A stretch of DNA of 41,440 bases from Corynebacterium glyciniphilum AJ 3170 (GTDB lineage: Bacteria > Actinomycetota > Actinomycetes > Mycobacteriales > Mycobacteriaceae). The stretch lies in contig NZ_VDYZ01000020.1 in the NCBI RefSeq assembly GCF_007673095.1, forward strand, positions 1 to 41,440. Reading direction: 5' to 3'. Within the stretch, counting starts at the first letter, position 1. The number at the start of each line of letters is the position of its first letter. Both the position numbers and the translations under genes were made by a program. The notes beneath the pieces are model-generated. The model was not told where the DNA came from. It was given only the letters and a program-made list of their open reading frames with translations, and ran no database searches. Positions 7,623 through 16,636 of this stretch are shown here, one piece after another.

Positions 7623-9239
7623 TCACCCCGTCGTTCCTGCGACGTCGGTGTCGCCGGCGATGTCCTCCAGGACCGCGATGATCGTCCGGACGGGTACTCC
7701 CGTCGCCCGTCGTGGGGTGTAGCCGTGCGGTGCGGCGGTGTTGTACGCGGGGCCGGCGACGTCCAGGTGGACCCAGGGCAGCCCTTCCGGGACGAACGCG
7801 GCGAGATAGTGGCCGGCGGCGGCCATACCTCCCCAGCTCTTGCTGGGGATGTTACGCAGGTCGGCGACGTCGGACCGGATGTCGTGGGCGATTTCCGCCG
7901 GTAGAGGCATGGACCAGGCTCCCTCACCCGCGTCGCGGGACAGCGCGGATACCCGGTCGCGGAGACCGGGGGTTCCCATCACGGCAGGTGTCCGGTCTCC
8001 GAGGGACCGAACCTGGGCGCCCGTCAACGTGGCTGTCTCCACGAGGTAGTCGGGGTCGTCTTCGCACGCCCGGGCGATGGCGTCCCCGAGAATCAACCTG
8101 CCTTCGGCGTCGGTGTTGAGGACTTCGGTGGTCAGCCCGCCGTAGTGGCGCAGAACATCCCCGGGGCGTACGGCGGTACCGTCCGGCATATTCTCCGCCA
8201 GCGGCACGGTGGCCGTCACGGAGACCGCCAGATCGAGTTCGGACGCCGCGATCACCGCAGCGACGACGGCAGCGGAGCCCCCCATGTCCGAGATCATGTT
8301 CCCCATGTTGGGGGAGGGCTTCAACGAGATGCCGCCGGTATCGAAGGTCACACCTTTTCCGACGAGGGCGACGTGTGGCGGTGCTTCCGTGTCCGCTGCC
8401 TCAGGGAGGTCAGGTCGGTAGGACACACGGACCAGGCGGGGAGGACGGGGTGACCCCTGGCCCACGCCCACGAGAGCCCCGAACCCCTGCTCGGCGAGCT
8501 GACGCTCATCCAGGACCTCCACCGTGAGTCCGGCCTGCGAACCGAGGTCGGAGATGATGCGGGCGTAACTGTCCGGATAGAGAAGGTTCGCCGGAGCGTT
8601 CACCAGGTCGCGGGCACAGGTCACGGCCTCGATGACGACACATGCCCGGGAGAAGTCCGTGGCGGCGGACCCGGCGGCGCTCGGAGCGGTCGGGGGTGCG
8701 ATGACCAGACGCCTGAGGCGGCCTGCCTGAGCGTCTCCGGGCTTCGCTCCGGTGTAGGTGTAGCCGCCCAGACCGTGTCCTTCGGTCGCAGGGCCGATCC
8801 CCAGGGTCCCCAGGAGGCTCAGTGCCGTGAGGTCGCCGTCGCCCACGGACGCGGGCAGGTGGTCGAGGGCCCGCGAGGCGGTGCCCGCAGCGGTACGCAG
8901 CCCTTCGTCCGTCAGCGTGTCCGCGTCACCGAGACCGACCGCGAACAGACGGGTCGCCGCGATGCCGGGGACGGCGGGAAGCAGGTGCGTTTCCCCTGCC
9001 CGCCCGCGTGCACCGATGTCGACCAGCGACTTCCAGATGGCCACCTGCGTCTCCCTGTCGAAGGGGGAGGAGGTGCCGGAGGGGGACCCGGGGGCCGAAC
9101 CCAGGGACAGCTCGATTCCGTTGTCCCCGGAGAAGGAGGGGATGACCAGGATGTCCACGTCGGCGTCGGCGACCGCCGAAGCATCCGTGAGAAGTTCCAA
9201 CGGAGGCATGGTGCCCCGGGGCAGTCCAGTGGATGTCAT
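7623..9239 (-). CDS. pepA: Leucyl aminopeptidase, M17 family
   Basis: A cytosolic two-metal aminopeptidase that removes N-terminal residues during peptide turnover. The product is 538 aa, somewhat longer than the usual roughly 500. The C-terminal catalytic domain shows [14 protein letters not shown] (metal ligands and catalytic Lys), SDMGGSAAV and the family signature NTDAEGRL with its catalytic Arg. The N-terminal domain (about 1-200) is variable, as usual for the family. Start ATG at 9239 with GAGGTGAG about 3 nt upstream. M. tuberculosis pepB (Rv2213) occupies the equivalent position. Other names (pepB) are in use for the same family. Confidence 0.94.
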   Translation of the reverse strand: MTSTGLPRGTMPPLELLTDASAVADADVDILVIPSFSGDNGIELSLGSAPGSPSGTSSPFDRETQVAIWKSLVDIGARGRAGETHLLPAVPGIAATRLFAVGLGDADTLTDEGLRTAAGTASRALDHLPASVGDGDLTALSLLGTLGIGPATEGHGLGGYTYTGAKPGDAQAGRLRRLVIAPPTAPSAAGSAATDFSRACVVIEAVTCARDLVNAPANLLYPDSYARIISDLGSQAGLTVEVLDERQLAEQGFGALVGVGQGSPRPPRLVRVSYRPDLPEAADTEAPPHVALVGKGVTFDTGGISLKPSPNMGNMISDMGGSAAVVAAVIAASELDLAVSVTATVPLAENMPDGTAVRPGDVLRHYGGLTTEVLNTDAEGRLILGDAIARACEDDPDYLVETATLTGAQVRSLGDRTPAVMGTPGLRDRVSALSRDAGEGAWSMPLPAEIAHDIRSDVADLRNIPSKSWGGMAAAGHYLAAFVPEGLPWVHLDVAGPAYNTAAPHGYTPRRATGVPVRTIIAVLEDIAGDTDVAGTTG

Positions 9240-9315
9240 CGCTCACCTCAAGCTTGATAGGAGTCGTCGTCAGGCGTCCTGCCGGGCATGTGTTCCGGAC
9301 CGGCACCGACGGGTC

Positions 9316-9321
9316 TAAGAT
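9316..9321 (+). promoter_or_regulatory. -10 hexamer (TAAGAT) of ilvE
   Basis: TAAGAT ends 7 nt before the ATG at 9329; no ribosome-binding site precedes the ATG, so a leaderless mRNA is likely. Confidence 0.6.
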
Positions 9322-9328
9322 ACAGGCC

Positions 9329-10465
9329 ATGTCTGATTCCGCGCCCGCCAACTCCACGTCCACCACCTTCTCCCGCACGCTGACGGAGAACCCCACCCCG
9401 CCGGAGAGGATCGCCGAAGTACTCGCGAACCCCGGTTTCGGCCGGTACTTCACCGACCACATGGTGGTCATCGACTGGACCGAGGACGCCGGATGGCATG
9501 ATGCACGGCTCGTTCCCTACGCACCGATCGCCATGGACCCGGCGACGTCGGTCCTCCACTACGGTCAGGCCATCTTCGAGGGACTCAAGGCGTACCGCCA
9601 GCCGGACGGGTCGGTCGCCACCTTCCGCCCGGACAAGAACGCCGAGCGAATCCGTTCCTCCGCACGCCGTATCGCCATGCCGGAGATCCCGGAGGACCTC
9701 TTCCTCGCCTCGTTGAGTGAGCTCGTCGACGTGGACAGGGAGTGGGTCCCCGCCTCCGGTGGTGAGGAAGCGCTCTACCTGCGTCCGTTCATCATCTCCA
9801 CCGAAGTCGGGCTGGGTGTGCACCCGTCCGTGAGCTACAGCTACTACGTGATCGCGTCTCCGGCGGGCGCGTACTTCAAGGGCGGGGTCACCCCCGTCAG
9901 CGTGTGGCTGTCCACCGAGTACGTCCGTGCGGCCCCCGGGGGTACCGGCGCGGCGAAGTTCGCCGGAAACTACGCGTCGTCTCTCGCGGCGCAGTCCTAC
10001 GCTGAGAAGCAGGGTTGCGATCAGGTTGTGTGGCTGGACGCGACGAACCACACCAACATTGAGGAGATGGGCGGGATGAACCTCGCCTTCATCCTCGGGG
10101 GACAGGACGGGAAGCCGGCGGAACTGGTGACCCCGGAGCTCTCCGGCTCGCTGCTGCCCGGCGTCACCCGTGATTCGCTGCTGCAGCTCGCCGCTGACGA
10201 AGGGCTGAAGGTCACGGAACGCCGGTTCACTGTCGATGAATGGCGGGCGACGGCGGCCTCCGGTGAGATGGCGGAGGCGTTCGCCTGTGGGACCGCCGCG
10301 GTGATCACTCCGGTGGGTACGGTGAAGGACCGTACGGGCGAGTTCCAGATCAACGGTGGAAACCCCGGAGAGATCACAATGCGCCTGCGCGAGCGTCTCA
10401 CCGGTATCCAGCGTGGTACCGGAGAGGACTCCCACTCCTGGAACCACACGCTGGTCCAGGCGTAA
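9329..10465 (+). CDS. ilvE: Branched-chain amino acid aminotransferase (IlvE)
   Basis: A PLP-dependent fold-type IV transaminase for the last step of leucine, isoleucine and valine synthesis and the first step of their breakdown. The product is 378 aa. The PLP-binding lysine is expected in [15 protein letters not shown], and the class-IV region ([16 protein letters not shown]) follows; the N-terminal segment [16 protein letters not shown] is typical of the bacterial type-II BCAT group. The ATG at 9329 is supported by the -10 spacing; extending upstream would enter the pepA promoter region. Transcribed divergently from pepA and convergently with the cobT-like gene, whose stop is 8 nt away. Confidence 0.96.
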   Translation: MSDSAPANSTSTTFSRTLTENPTPPERIAEVLANPGFGRYFTDHMVVIDWTEDAGWHDARLVPYAPIAMDPATSVLHYGQAIFEGLKAYRQPDGSVATFRPDKNAERIRSSARRIAMPEIPEDLFLASLSELVDVDREWVPASGGEEALYLRPFIISTEVGLGVHPSVSYSYYVIASPAGAYFKGGVTPVSVWLSTEYVRAAPGGTGAAKFAGNYASSLAAQSYAEKQGCDQVVWLDATNHTNIEEMGGMNLAFILGGQDGKPAELVTPELSGSLLPGVTRDSLLQLAADEGLKVTERRFTVDEWRATAASGEMAEAFACGTAAVITPVGTVKDRTGEFQINGGNPGEITMRLRERLTGIQRGTGEDSHSWNHTLVQA

Positions 10466-10472
10466 CGGGGCA

Positions 10473-11372
10473 CTATTCCTGGCGCAGAGACACCGCCGCG
10501 TCCAGGAGGGGGAGGACCACGAGCCCTGCGGCGGCGGCGGGTGCGCCCAGGGGACGGTCGACGACCGGGGTGAGTGCCAGGCGGCGTGCGGCGACAGTCG
10601 CTGCGGGTTCCGACGAGATCTCGGGTAACAGCAACCAGTGGGCAGCCCCCGGGACGAGGGCGTCTGCGAGTAGTCCCGCGGCGAGTCCGCTGACACCGTC
10701 CAGAATCACGGGCGTCCGGCGCGTCGCGGACTGAGCCAGCAGCCCCGCCGTGAAGGCCGTGTCCGGGGTACCGAGAATGTCGAGGATGTCGAGTACCGCG
10801 GAAGCATCGACCGGGCGCCTCCGGTGGGCCCGTGCCTGGAACATCCGGTCGCGGATGGCGACCGTCTTGTGCTTCCACTTCTCGTCACTGACCGGTGCAG
10901 GGCCCCCGCCACGGCCCACGACCTTCACCGGTTCGACATTGCACAGGACCCCGACGAGTGCTGCGGCCGTCGTCGTCGCTCCCGTCCCGACGGTTCCGGT
11001 GAGAAGCAGTGGAACTGCGGCGTCCGCGCGGGCGTCGGCAGCCTCCCGTCCCGCATCCAGCCACTGAGACGGTGAGCCCCCGGAAGAGTCGGGGAAACCG
11101 GTGACGGAGATGTCGACGCCCTGTCGCGCTGCCAGCGTGCAGAGCGGGGACACCCCGGCGTTGATCCGGTCGGTCTCCGCGTGCGCGTGTCCCCAGGGCA
11201 GCGCGGAAACCGGGCTGTCCACGCCGGAGGACGGTGCGGCGACGGCGTGATCCCCGGTTGCCAGCAGGAGCTCCGGGCGCGGTCCGGAGGCCTCGTCGCC
11301 AGACCTTGTGCCGGTGTACCCGGTGCGGACGGCCCAGGCGCCGAGCTGCTGGAGGACCGGTCGCTCTGACAT
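10473..11372 (-). CDS. Divergent CobT-like protein (nicotinate-nucleotide:DMB phosphoribosyltransferase family)
   Basis: A 299-aa member of the CobT family, which in B12 synthesis activates dimethylbenzimidazole to alpha-ribazole phosphate. CobT-like parts are LLATGDHAVA, GVSPLCTLAARQGVD, GTVGTGATTTAAALVGVL (usually GEMGIGNTT-like) and the C-terminal LPLLDAAVSL. The catalytic glutamate normally found in the GEGSGA/GEGTGA motif near the C-terminus is not seen: the aligned stretch reads LGAPAAAAG. The protein is also shorter than the usual 340-360 aa. The ATG at 11372 overlaps the TGA of the DUF3043 gene (TGATG), implying coupled translation. cobU and cobS are not adjacent. It may be inactive, may act on another substrate, or the alignment at the motif may mislead me; I therefore give no gene symbol. 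Confidence 0.75.
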   Translation of the reverse strand: MSERPVLQQLGAWAVRTGYTGTRSGDEASGPRPELLLATGDHAVAAPSSGVDSPVSALPWGHAHAETDRINAGVSPLCTLAARQGVDISVTGFPDSSGGSPSQWLDAGREAADARADAAVPLLLTGTVGTGATTTAAALVGVLCNVEPVKVVGRGGGPAPVSDEKWKHKTVAIRDRMFQARAHRRRPVDASAVLDILDILGTPDTAFTAGLLAQSATRRTPVILDGVSGLAAGLLADALVPGAAHWLLLPEISSEPAATVAARRLALTPVVDRPLGAPAAAAGLVVLPLLDAAVSLRQE

Positions 11373-12076
11373 CAGACCGCGTCGCCGATATTCACCTGGG
11401 GTGCGGGCGTCCGCATCTTGCGGACCATGGTGGCCCGGGTGAAAGCGTAGAAACCGATGGTCCACTTCCCGAAGGTCGTGTCCGGGAACCGCTCGCGCAC
11501 CAGCCTGTTGACCTTGCGACCGAGGAAGAGCCCCTCGACCACCAGGATCAGGATCACCACCAGCATGAACAGACTGATGTAGTTGGCGATCAGCGGCATT
11601 CGGGTGCCGAGGATCATGACGACAACGACGACCAGTGCGATAGGCAGGAAGTAGTTCATCAGGTAACGGTGGGAGTCCACGTAGTTCCGGACGAAGAGTT
11701 TCTCCTTGCCCTGGTCCCTGGCGAGAAGGTAGTCAGGGTCGCCGGCCATCATCCGCTCGTTGGCCTTGCGACGCGACTCCGCCGCCTCCTCGCGCTGCTT
11801 ACGCTTGGCCTCCTTGAACTCCTCCTTCGACATGGAGTTCTTGTAGTCCTTCTTGCGCTGACGAGCTTCCTTCGGAGTCATCGGAGCGTCGAAATGGACC
11901 CGCCGGACGCCGGTGGAACGTTCGACCTCGTTGCGCTTCGGCGTCGGACGGCCCTTCTTGGGCGTGTAGCCCTTCGGTGTCGTGGCGGCGTCCTCGTCGG
12001 TGAGGGAGCCGCCTGCCGAGGTGACGTCGCCGTCGGCGACATCACTGTCATCATCTTTCTTCCACGGGAGTTTCAC
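11372..12076 (-). CDS. DUF3043 membrane protein
   Basis: A 234-aa conserved actinobacterial membrane protein of unknown function. The N-terminal half is highly charged: an acidic start, then TPKEARQRKKDYKNSMSKEEFKEAKRKQREEAAESRRKANERM. Two hydrophobic segments follow (YFLPIALVVVVVMILGT and YISLFMLVVILILVVEGLFL), separated by a short RMPLIAN loop, and the tail is basic. The GTG start has TAGCCT 7 nt upstream, suggesting a leaderless mRNA. The stop overlaps the start of the CobT-like gene, so the two are one transcription unit. Confidence 0.87.
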   Translation of the reverse strand: MKLPWKKDDDSDVADGDVTSAGGSLTDEDAATTPKGYTPKKGRPTPKRNEVERSTGVRRVHFDAPMTPKEARQRKKDYKNSMSKEEFKEAKRKQREEAAESRRKANERMMAGDPDYLLARDQGKEKLFVRNYVDSHRYLMNYFLPIALVVVVVMILGTRMPLIANYISLFMLVVILILVVEGLFLGRKVNRLVRERFPDTTFGKWTIGFYAFTRATMVRKMRTPAPQVNIGDAV

Positions 12077-12083
12077 ACCTCAC

Positions 12084-12089
12084 AGGCTA
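12084..12089 (-). promoter_or_regulatory. -10 hexamer (TAGCCT) of the DUF3043-cobT-like unit
   Basis: TAGCCT ends 7 nt before the GTG at 12076. Confidence 0.5.
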
Positions 12090-12202
12090 GAGCACGAGCG
12101 GACGGCGGTACCAACGCGGGTGAGGCTGTCGGGAATAGATCACTGGATTTCATGGTTGTGGACGAGTAGTTTGGGCATATCCGCATTACTGAGGAGGAAA
12201 TG

Positions 12203-12559
12203 ATGACTGCTCCCGAAAAGACCGCCGAGAAGTCCACCGGTGTCGAACTGACCAGCGCTGCCGCAGGTAAGGCCGCCGGTCTGCTCGCACAGGAGGGTCG
12301 GGACGACCTGTCCCTGCGTATCGCCGTTCAGCCGGGTGGTTGTGCAGGCCTGCGCTACCAGCTCTTTTTCGATGACCGCACCCTGGACGGCGACCTTGTC
12401 GACGACGTCGAGGGCGTCCGTCTTGTCGTGGACAAGATGTCCGCCCCGTACCTGACGGGAGCGAAGATCGACTTCTCTGACACGATCGAATCCCAGGGCT
12501 TCACCATCGACAACCCGAATGCAGGTGGCTCCTGCGCCTGCGGCGACTCCTTCAGCTGA
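12203..12559 (+). CDS. erpA: A-type iron-sulfur carrier (HesB/IscA/ErpA family)
   Basis: Delivers assembled Fe-S clusters to apoproteins in the cytoplasm. The product is 118 aa. The three family cysteines are visible: one in QPGGCAGLRYQLFF and two in the C-terminal GGSCACGDSFS. It matches the M. tuberculosis Rv2204c/ErpA type. Two ATGs are adjacent; I chose the second (12203, MTAPEK) because AGGAGG at 12192-12197 is 5 nt away from it and only 2 nt from the first. Fe-S clients in this window include LipA and the Rieske protein QcrA. The symbol erpA is by family; IscA-like naming is equally common. Confidence 0.92.
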   Translation: MTAPEKTAEKSTGVELTSAAAGKAAGLLAQEGRDDLSLRIAVQPGGCAGLRYQLFFDDRTLDGDLVDDVEGVRLVVDKMSAPYLTGAKIDFSDTIESQGFTIDNPNAGGSCACGDSFS

Positions 12560-12586
12560 CGGACCTGCCCTGTACAGAGGATCCCA

Positions 12587-12634
12587 GAGGAACTCCCCGC
12601 CTTCGTGCAGAAGGCGGGGAGTTCCTCCGTTTTC
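12587..12634. terminator. Intrinsic terminator between erpA and ltsA
   Basis: A perfect 17-bp stem (12587-12603 with 12611-12627), a 7-nt loop and CGTTTTC on the plus strand: a strong terminator for erpA. It also lies beyond the convergent ltsA stop. Confidence 0.92.
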
Positions 12635-12664
12635 GGCACGGTGCGTGTCGCGCCGGAAGAGAGA

Positions 12665-14602
12665 TCAGAGGTGGACCGGGTAGTCCTGTTCGTCGATGTC
12701 CGGGTGGATGCGCTGTTCGACGAAGATGCCGTGCCAGATCATGAAGGCGATGACCGTCCACAGCCGTCGTGAGTGGTCCGGGCCGGAACCGGTGTTCATC
12801 GACACCCGGTGTTCGTCCAACATCGCCAGCACCTGGGACTTGTCGAAGATGTGGTCGGTGGCGGAATCCTCGATGTTCTTCTTCGCCCAGTCGTAGAGTT
12901 CATCACCGGCGAGCCAGTGGCGGAGGGGGACAGGGAACCCCAGCTTCTTCCGGTTGATGACATGTTCGGGGACGATGAGCTCCAGAGCGCGTCGCAGAGC
13001 GTACTTCGTGGTCCCGTTGCCGACCTTGAGCTCGTGGGGAATGGTACGCGCGACGTCGAAGACGACCCGGTCGAGGAACGGCACACGCAACTCCAGCGAG
13101 TTGGCCATGGTGATCTTGTCCGCCTTGACCAGGATGTCCCCGCGCAACCACGTGAACATGTCGAGGTGCTGCATCCGCGCCACCGGATCCATGTGCACGG
13201 ATTTCGCGTAGATCGGTGCGGTCACCTCGCGGTGGTCCCACTCGGGCCGGGCAATACGCAGCACGCGTTCGAGCTGTTCATAGTTGAACGACCGGGCGTT
13301 GCCGTAGTAGCGCTCCTCGATCGGTGTCGTTCCACGCTGGAGGAGTGACTTGCCACGCATACCGTCGGGCAGGGCGTCGCCGACTGTACGGAGGACCCGT
13401 TTGACGGGGGAAGGGACCTTGTCGAACGGCGCGAGGGACAGGGGTTCCTTGTAGATCGTGTACCCGCCGAACAGCTCATCCGCGCCCTCACCGGACAGGA
13501 CGACCTTGACGTGTTTGCGGGCCTCGGCGGCGACGAAGTACAGGGGAACCAGTGCCGGATCCGCGACCGGGTCGTCGAGGTACCAGATGATCTTCGGGAC
13601 GGCGGCAGCGAACTCTTCGGGGGAGACGACCTTGACCACGTGCTCCACGCCGATCGCCTCCGCGGATTCCGCCGCGACGTCGACCTCCGAGTAGCCCTCC
13701 CGTTCGAAACCGGTGGTGAACGTGATGAGGTCCGGATTGTGCTGCTTGGCCAGTGACGCGATCGCGGTGGAGTCGATCCCTCCGGAGAGGAAGGAGCCGA
13801 CGGTGACGTCGGCCCGCATATGCTTGGCGACTGAATCCTGCAGGGCGTCGGCGATACGGGTGAAAAGGGCGTGTTCCTGTCCTGCCGGTACAGGAGAGAC
13901 CGGGAACGTCGGCTCGAAGTACCGTACAGCTGTGACAGCCTCTCCGGGGCGGACGGTGGCGTGGCACCCCGATTCGAGCCGCCGGACACCGCTGTGCAGA
14001 GTCTCCGGTTCCGGGACGTACTGCAGGTCCGTGTAGTGGACTATTGCCCGGTCGTCAAGGCTCAGGTCGAGACCGATGTCCTCGGCCATCGCCAGGACGG
14101 ACTTCTTCTCGCTGCTGAAGACGGTGCCGGCGTCCGTCGTCGCATAGAACAGTGGCTTGATGCCGAAGGGGTCGCGGGCGAGGAACATCGTCCGGTCCGC
14201 TGAGTCCCACACCGAGAAAGCGAACATTCCACGCAGGTGGTTGACGACGTCCGTGCCCCAGTGGTGGAAACCGACCACAATGGTCTCGGAGTCACCGGAC
14301 GTGGCGAACTCGTAACCTTCTGCCTGGAGCTCCTCCCGGAGTTCGACGTAGTTGTAGATCTCGCCGTTGAACGTCATCGAGTATCGGTCCGGCTGATCGG
14401 CCGGGCCCCACTGGAGAGGCTGGTGCGAGTGCTCGAGGTCGATGATCGACAGGCGGTTGAAGCCGAAGACCACGTCGTCGTCGTTCCAGGTGCCGTCTTC
14501 GTCCGGGCCGCGGTGCCGCATGCAGGGGAGTGCCCGGGCGGTCGTGTCCACGAAACGGGGGGCGTCACCGTGTGCCGTCAGAATTCCAAGAAGTCCACAC
14601 AT
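12665..14602 (-). CDS. ltsA: Glutamine-dependent amidotransferase LtsA (AsnB-like)
   Basis: A class-II glutamine amidotransferase of the asparagine-synthetase type. In C. glutamicum LtsA amidates the meso-diaminopimelate of peptidoglycan, and mutants are lysozyme- and temperature-sensitive; it is often annotated asnB. The product is 645 aa (640 in C. glutamicum as I recall). It must start at the ATG at 14602, since processing exposes the catalytic cysteine of MCGLLGI. The N-terminal glutaminase domain contains RHRGPDEDG and FNGEIYNY. The synthetase domain has the ATP-pyrophosphatase loop LSGGIDST near residue 270 and LSGEGADELFGGY. Its place among envelope genes agrees with the peptidoglycan role, but that function is by homology. 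Confidence 0.94.
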   Translation of the reverse strand: MCGLLGILTAHGDAPRFVDTTARALPCMRHRGPDEDGTWNDDDVVFGFNRLSIIDLEHSHQPLQWGPADQPDRYSMTFNGEIYNYVELREELQAEGYEFATSGDSETIVVGFHHWGTDVVNHLRGMFAFSVWDSADRTMFLARDPFGIKPLFYATTDAGTVFSSEKKSVLAMAEDIGLDLSLDDRAIVHYTDLQYVPEPETLHSGVRRLESGCHATVRPGEAVTAVRYFEPTFPVSPVPAGQEHALFTRIADALQDSVAKHMRADVTVGSFLSGGIDSTAIASLAKQHNPDLITFTTGFEREGYSEVDVAAESAEAIGVEHVVKVVSPEEFAAAVPKIIWYLDDPVADPALVPLYFVAAEARKHVKVVLSGEGADELFGGYTIYKEPLSLAPFDKVPSPVKRVLRTVGDALPDGMRGKSLLQRGTTPIEERYYGNARSFNYEQLERVLRIARPEWDHREVTAPIYAKSVHMDPVARMQHLDMFTWLRGDILVKADKITMANSLELRVPFLDRVVFDVARTIPHELKVGNGTTKYALRRALELIVPEHVINRKKLGFPVPLRHWLAGDELYDWAKKNIEDSATDHIFDKSQVLAMLDEHRVSMNTGSGPDHSRRLWTVIAFMIWHGIFVEQRIHPDIDEQDYPVHL

Positions 14603-14855
14603 GTGCTCTGGGGTCATCTCCGTAAGTGTCGTCGGGAGCCGGCGTGTCCGGTGCCCGGGTAGCGGGGCAGGACGGTGAGATACCGGCCGCGTGCGCGTGC
14701 GTAAGCACACAAGACTACTCGTCGAGGTCGCGCTGACCCAGACGAGACATGCCGGGCACAGGTGTGGCCACCCAGCTCGCGTCCAGCAACCCCGAATAGG
14801 GCCGACAGAGAATCACAATGGTGTGCATGATGCAGGGGCATCCCCCTCCATGCAC

Positions 14856-14861
14856 TATTGT
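14856..14861 (+). promoter_or_regulatory. Candidate -10 (TATTGT) of ctaC
   Basis: TATTGT would start transcription near 14868, placing the hairpin at 14875-14918 at the very 5' end of an approximately 88-nt leader. No clear -35. Confidence 0.35.
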
Positions 14862-14874
14862 CGGAAGATGACAC

Positions 14875-14918
14875 GGGGCCGGTGTCCGTCCTCTGCAGGC
14901 GACGGACACGATGGCCCC
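14875..14918 (+). promoter_or_regulatory. Leader hairpin of ctaC
   Basis: GGGGCC (14875-14880) pairs with GGCCCC (14913-14918), and the inner 9-bp stem 14882-14890 pairs with 14901-14909 around a 10-nt loop. It ends 20 nt before the ribosome-binding site GAGGAAGG. It could be an mRNA stabiliser or a protein-binding leader. Confidence 0.6.
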
Positions 14919-14955
14919 GATGAACACGACGTGTGATTGAGGAAGGCATACTCGC

Positions 14956-16068
14956 GTGGAACAGCGAAAAGTTCACGGAAGAGGTCGTAAGCTCGGCCTC
15001 GCCGGAGTGCTGGGACTTGGCTCCCTTGCCCTGGTCGGCTGCGATGTCGCACCCCCCGACAACGGATTCTTCCATGCCCTGCGCATGGGCTGGCCCGACG
15101 GAATCACCCCGGAGTCCCAGTCCATGGGCAACTTCTGGGTGTGGACCTGGGTGGTCGCGTGGATCATCGGCATCATCATGTGGGCCCTCATGTTCGTGGT
15201 GATCTTCCGCGACAGTGACAAGCGGGCCGCCAAGAAGGGCAAGCCGGAGTTTCCCCGGCAGACGGCATACAACGTCCCGCTCGAGTTGACCTTGACCGTC
15301 ATCCCCGTGCTGATCGTCATGGGTCTGTTCTTCTTCACGGTGCAGACCCAGGACAAGGTCACCGCACTCGACAAGGATCCGCAGGTCAGCGTCGACGTCA
15401 CCGCCTACCAGTGGAACTGGAAGTTCGGTTACGGCAATGTCAGTGGTGATCTCACCCAGGACGGTCAGGAATACGTCGGCGAGGACGAGGAGCGTGCCGA
15501 GGCTGCAGAGGCCAACGCCGCCGTGCCGCAGGATGACCGCGACGAGCACGGTAAGTCCGTCGGCCCGATCCACGGTAAGTCCTCGGAGGACTTCACCTAC
15601 CTGAACTACGACCAGATCGAGACTCTCGGTACGTCCGAGGAGGTTCCGGTGCTCGTCCTGCCGACGAACACCCCGATCGAGTTCAACCTGGCTTCCTCGG
15701 ACGTGATCCACTCGTTCTGGGTCCCCGAGTTCCTCTTCAAGCGCGACGTGTTCCCGCACCCCGAAGCGAACCAGTCTGAGCGGCGGTTCCAGATCGAAGG
15801 CATTGAGAGTGAAGGCGCCTTCGTCGGACGGTGTGCCGAGATGTGCGGTACCTACCACGCGATGATGAACTTCGAGGTCCGTGCCGTGAGCCCGGAGAAC
15901 TTCGCGGCCTACATCGCCTACCGTGAGGCCAACCCGGAGGCCACCAATGCTGACGCGTTGGCGGAGATCGGCGAGGACCCCTACGCCACCTCGACTCAGC
16001 CTTTCCTTCCCGGACGTGATTCCACGCGGGGAGTCGAGGGTGACAACTACATCGACCGTTCCGCCTAA
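14956..16068 (+). CDS. ctaC: Cytochrome c oxidase (aa3) subunit II
   Basis: Takes electrons from cytochrome c1 and passes them through the CuA centre to subunit I, in the plasma membrane. The product is 370 aa. A lipoprotein signal ends in LVGC, giving lipidated C29. Two membrane segments lie at about 60-84 and 107-130. The cupredoxin domain has H252 (DVIHSFWVPEF) and C293, E295, C297, H301 and M304 (CAEMCGTYHAMM), the full CuA ligand set. Residues 163-225 form a strongly charged insertion; such an insertion is known in corynebacterial subunit II and is thought to help docking on cytochrome c1. GTG start with GAGGAAGG 9 nt upstream; ctaF follows after 28 bp. Confidence 0.97.
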   Translation: MEQRKVHGRGRKLGLAGVLGLGSLALVGCDVAPPDNGFFHALRMGWPDGITPESQSMGNFWVWTWVVAWIIGIIMWALMFVVIFRDSDKRAAKKGKPEFPRQTAYNVPLELTLTVIPVLIVMGLFFFTVQTQDKVTALDKDPQVSVDVTAYQWNWKFGYGNVSGDLTQDGQEYVGEDEERAEAAEANAAVPQDDRDEHGKSVGPIHGKSSEDFTYLNYDQIETLGTSEEVPVLVLPTNTPIEFNLASSDVIHSFWVPEFLFKRDVFPHPEANQSERRFQIEGIESEGAFVGRCAEMCGTYHAMMNFEVRAVSPENFAAYIAYREANPEATNADALAEIGEDPYATSTQPFLPGRDSTRGVEGDNYIDRSA

Positions 16069-16096
16069 GTCGGCGAAGAGACACTAGGAGACAACA

Positions 16097-16528
16097 ATGC
16101 GGCAGACAGCCAAGTTGATGTACGGACTCGCACTGTTCCTCACAGTGATGACGGTCGTGTACTTCTACGCGACGTCGCAGCTCAATGACGATGCGAACCA
16201 GCAGGGTATTGAGTGGGCAGGTGGCACGGGACTTGTCCTGGCGACACTGCTGACCCTCTTCCTCGGCGTGTACTTCCACCTCACCAACTCCAAGGCAGAC
16301 ATCGAGCCGAAGGACTGGGAGGAGGCAGAGATCGAGGACGGTGCGGGAGTGCTCGGCTTCTTCTCGCCTCACTCCGGGTGGCCGTTCATCATGGCGATGG
16401 CCATCGTGGTCATGGGCTACGGCATCGCTTTCTTCCTGATCTGGGTGATCCTGTTGGGCGCCGCGATGCTCATCTGGGCCACAACGATGCTCAACCTGCA
16501 GTACGGACTTCCGCCCGAGAAGGAGTAG
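16097..16528 (+). CDS. ctaF: Cytochrome c oxidase subunit IV (actinobacterial type)
   Basis: A small membrane subunit specific to actinobacterial aa3 oxidases, 143 aa. Four hydrophobic segments are visible: MYGLALFLTVMTVVYFYA, GGTGLVLATLLTLFLGVYFHL, WPFIMAMAIVVMGYGIAFFLI and ILLGAAMLIWATTMLNL. The middle carries the acidic DIEPKDWEEAEIEDGAG segment followed by LGFFSPHSGWP, typical of CtaF. ATG start with TAGGAGAC upstream. Co-transcribed with ctaC. Confidence 0.95.
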   Translation: MRQTAKLMYGLALFLTVMTVVYFYATSQLNDDANQQGIEWAGGTGLVLATLLTLFLGVYFHLTNSKADIEPKDWEEAEIEDGAGVLGFFSPHSGWPFIMAMAIVVMGYGIAFFLIWVILLGAAMLIWATTMLNLQYGLPPEKE

Positions 16529-16557
16529 TCGTCCAGCCGTAGCGCAGACACGAGAAC

Positions 16558-16592
16558 AAGGAGCACCCGCATCTTCCTCGCGGGTGCTCCTT
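16558..16592. terminator. Terminator after ctaF
   Basis: A perfect 13-bp stem (16558-16570 with 16580-16592) and a 9-nt loop, 29 nt past the ctaF stop. A second hairpin follows (GTGCCGGC 16599-16606 with GCCGGCAC 16623-16630) just before the convergent trpD stop. Neither has a long T-run. Confidence 0.75.
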
Positions 16593-16636
16593 CTGCGTGT
16601 GCCGGCTGCCCGGAGACGAGCGGCCGGCACCGCGTG

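Larger units (their letters stand above)
14603..14955. other. Intergenic region between ltsA and ctaC
   Basis: A 353-bp divergent region. I see a candidate ctaC -10 (TATTGT, 14856-14861), a long hairpin at 14875-14918, and an upstream palindromic patch (GTGCAT at 14823-14828 with ATGCAC at 14849-14854). An AGACTA (14712-14717) gives TAGTCT on the minus strand as a possible ltsA -10. No gene was recognised. Confidence 0.6.

Noticed and set aside
14614..15858. A 414-codon minus-strand frame opposite ctaC
   Set aside because: Shadow of ctaC; composition and lack of motifs argue against a gene.
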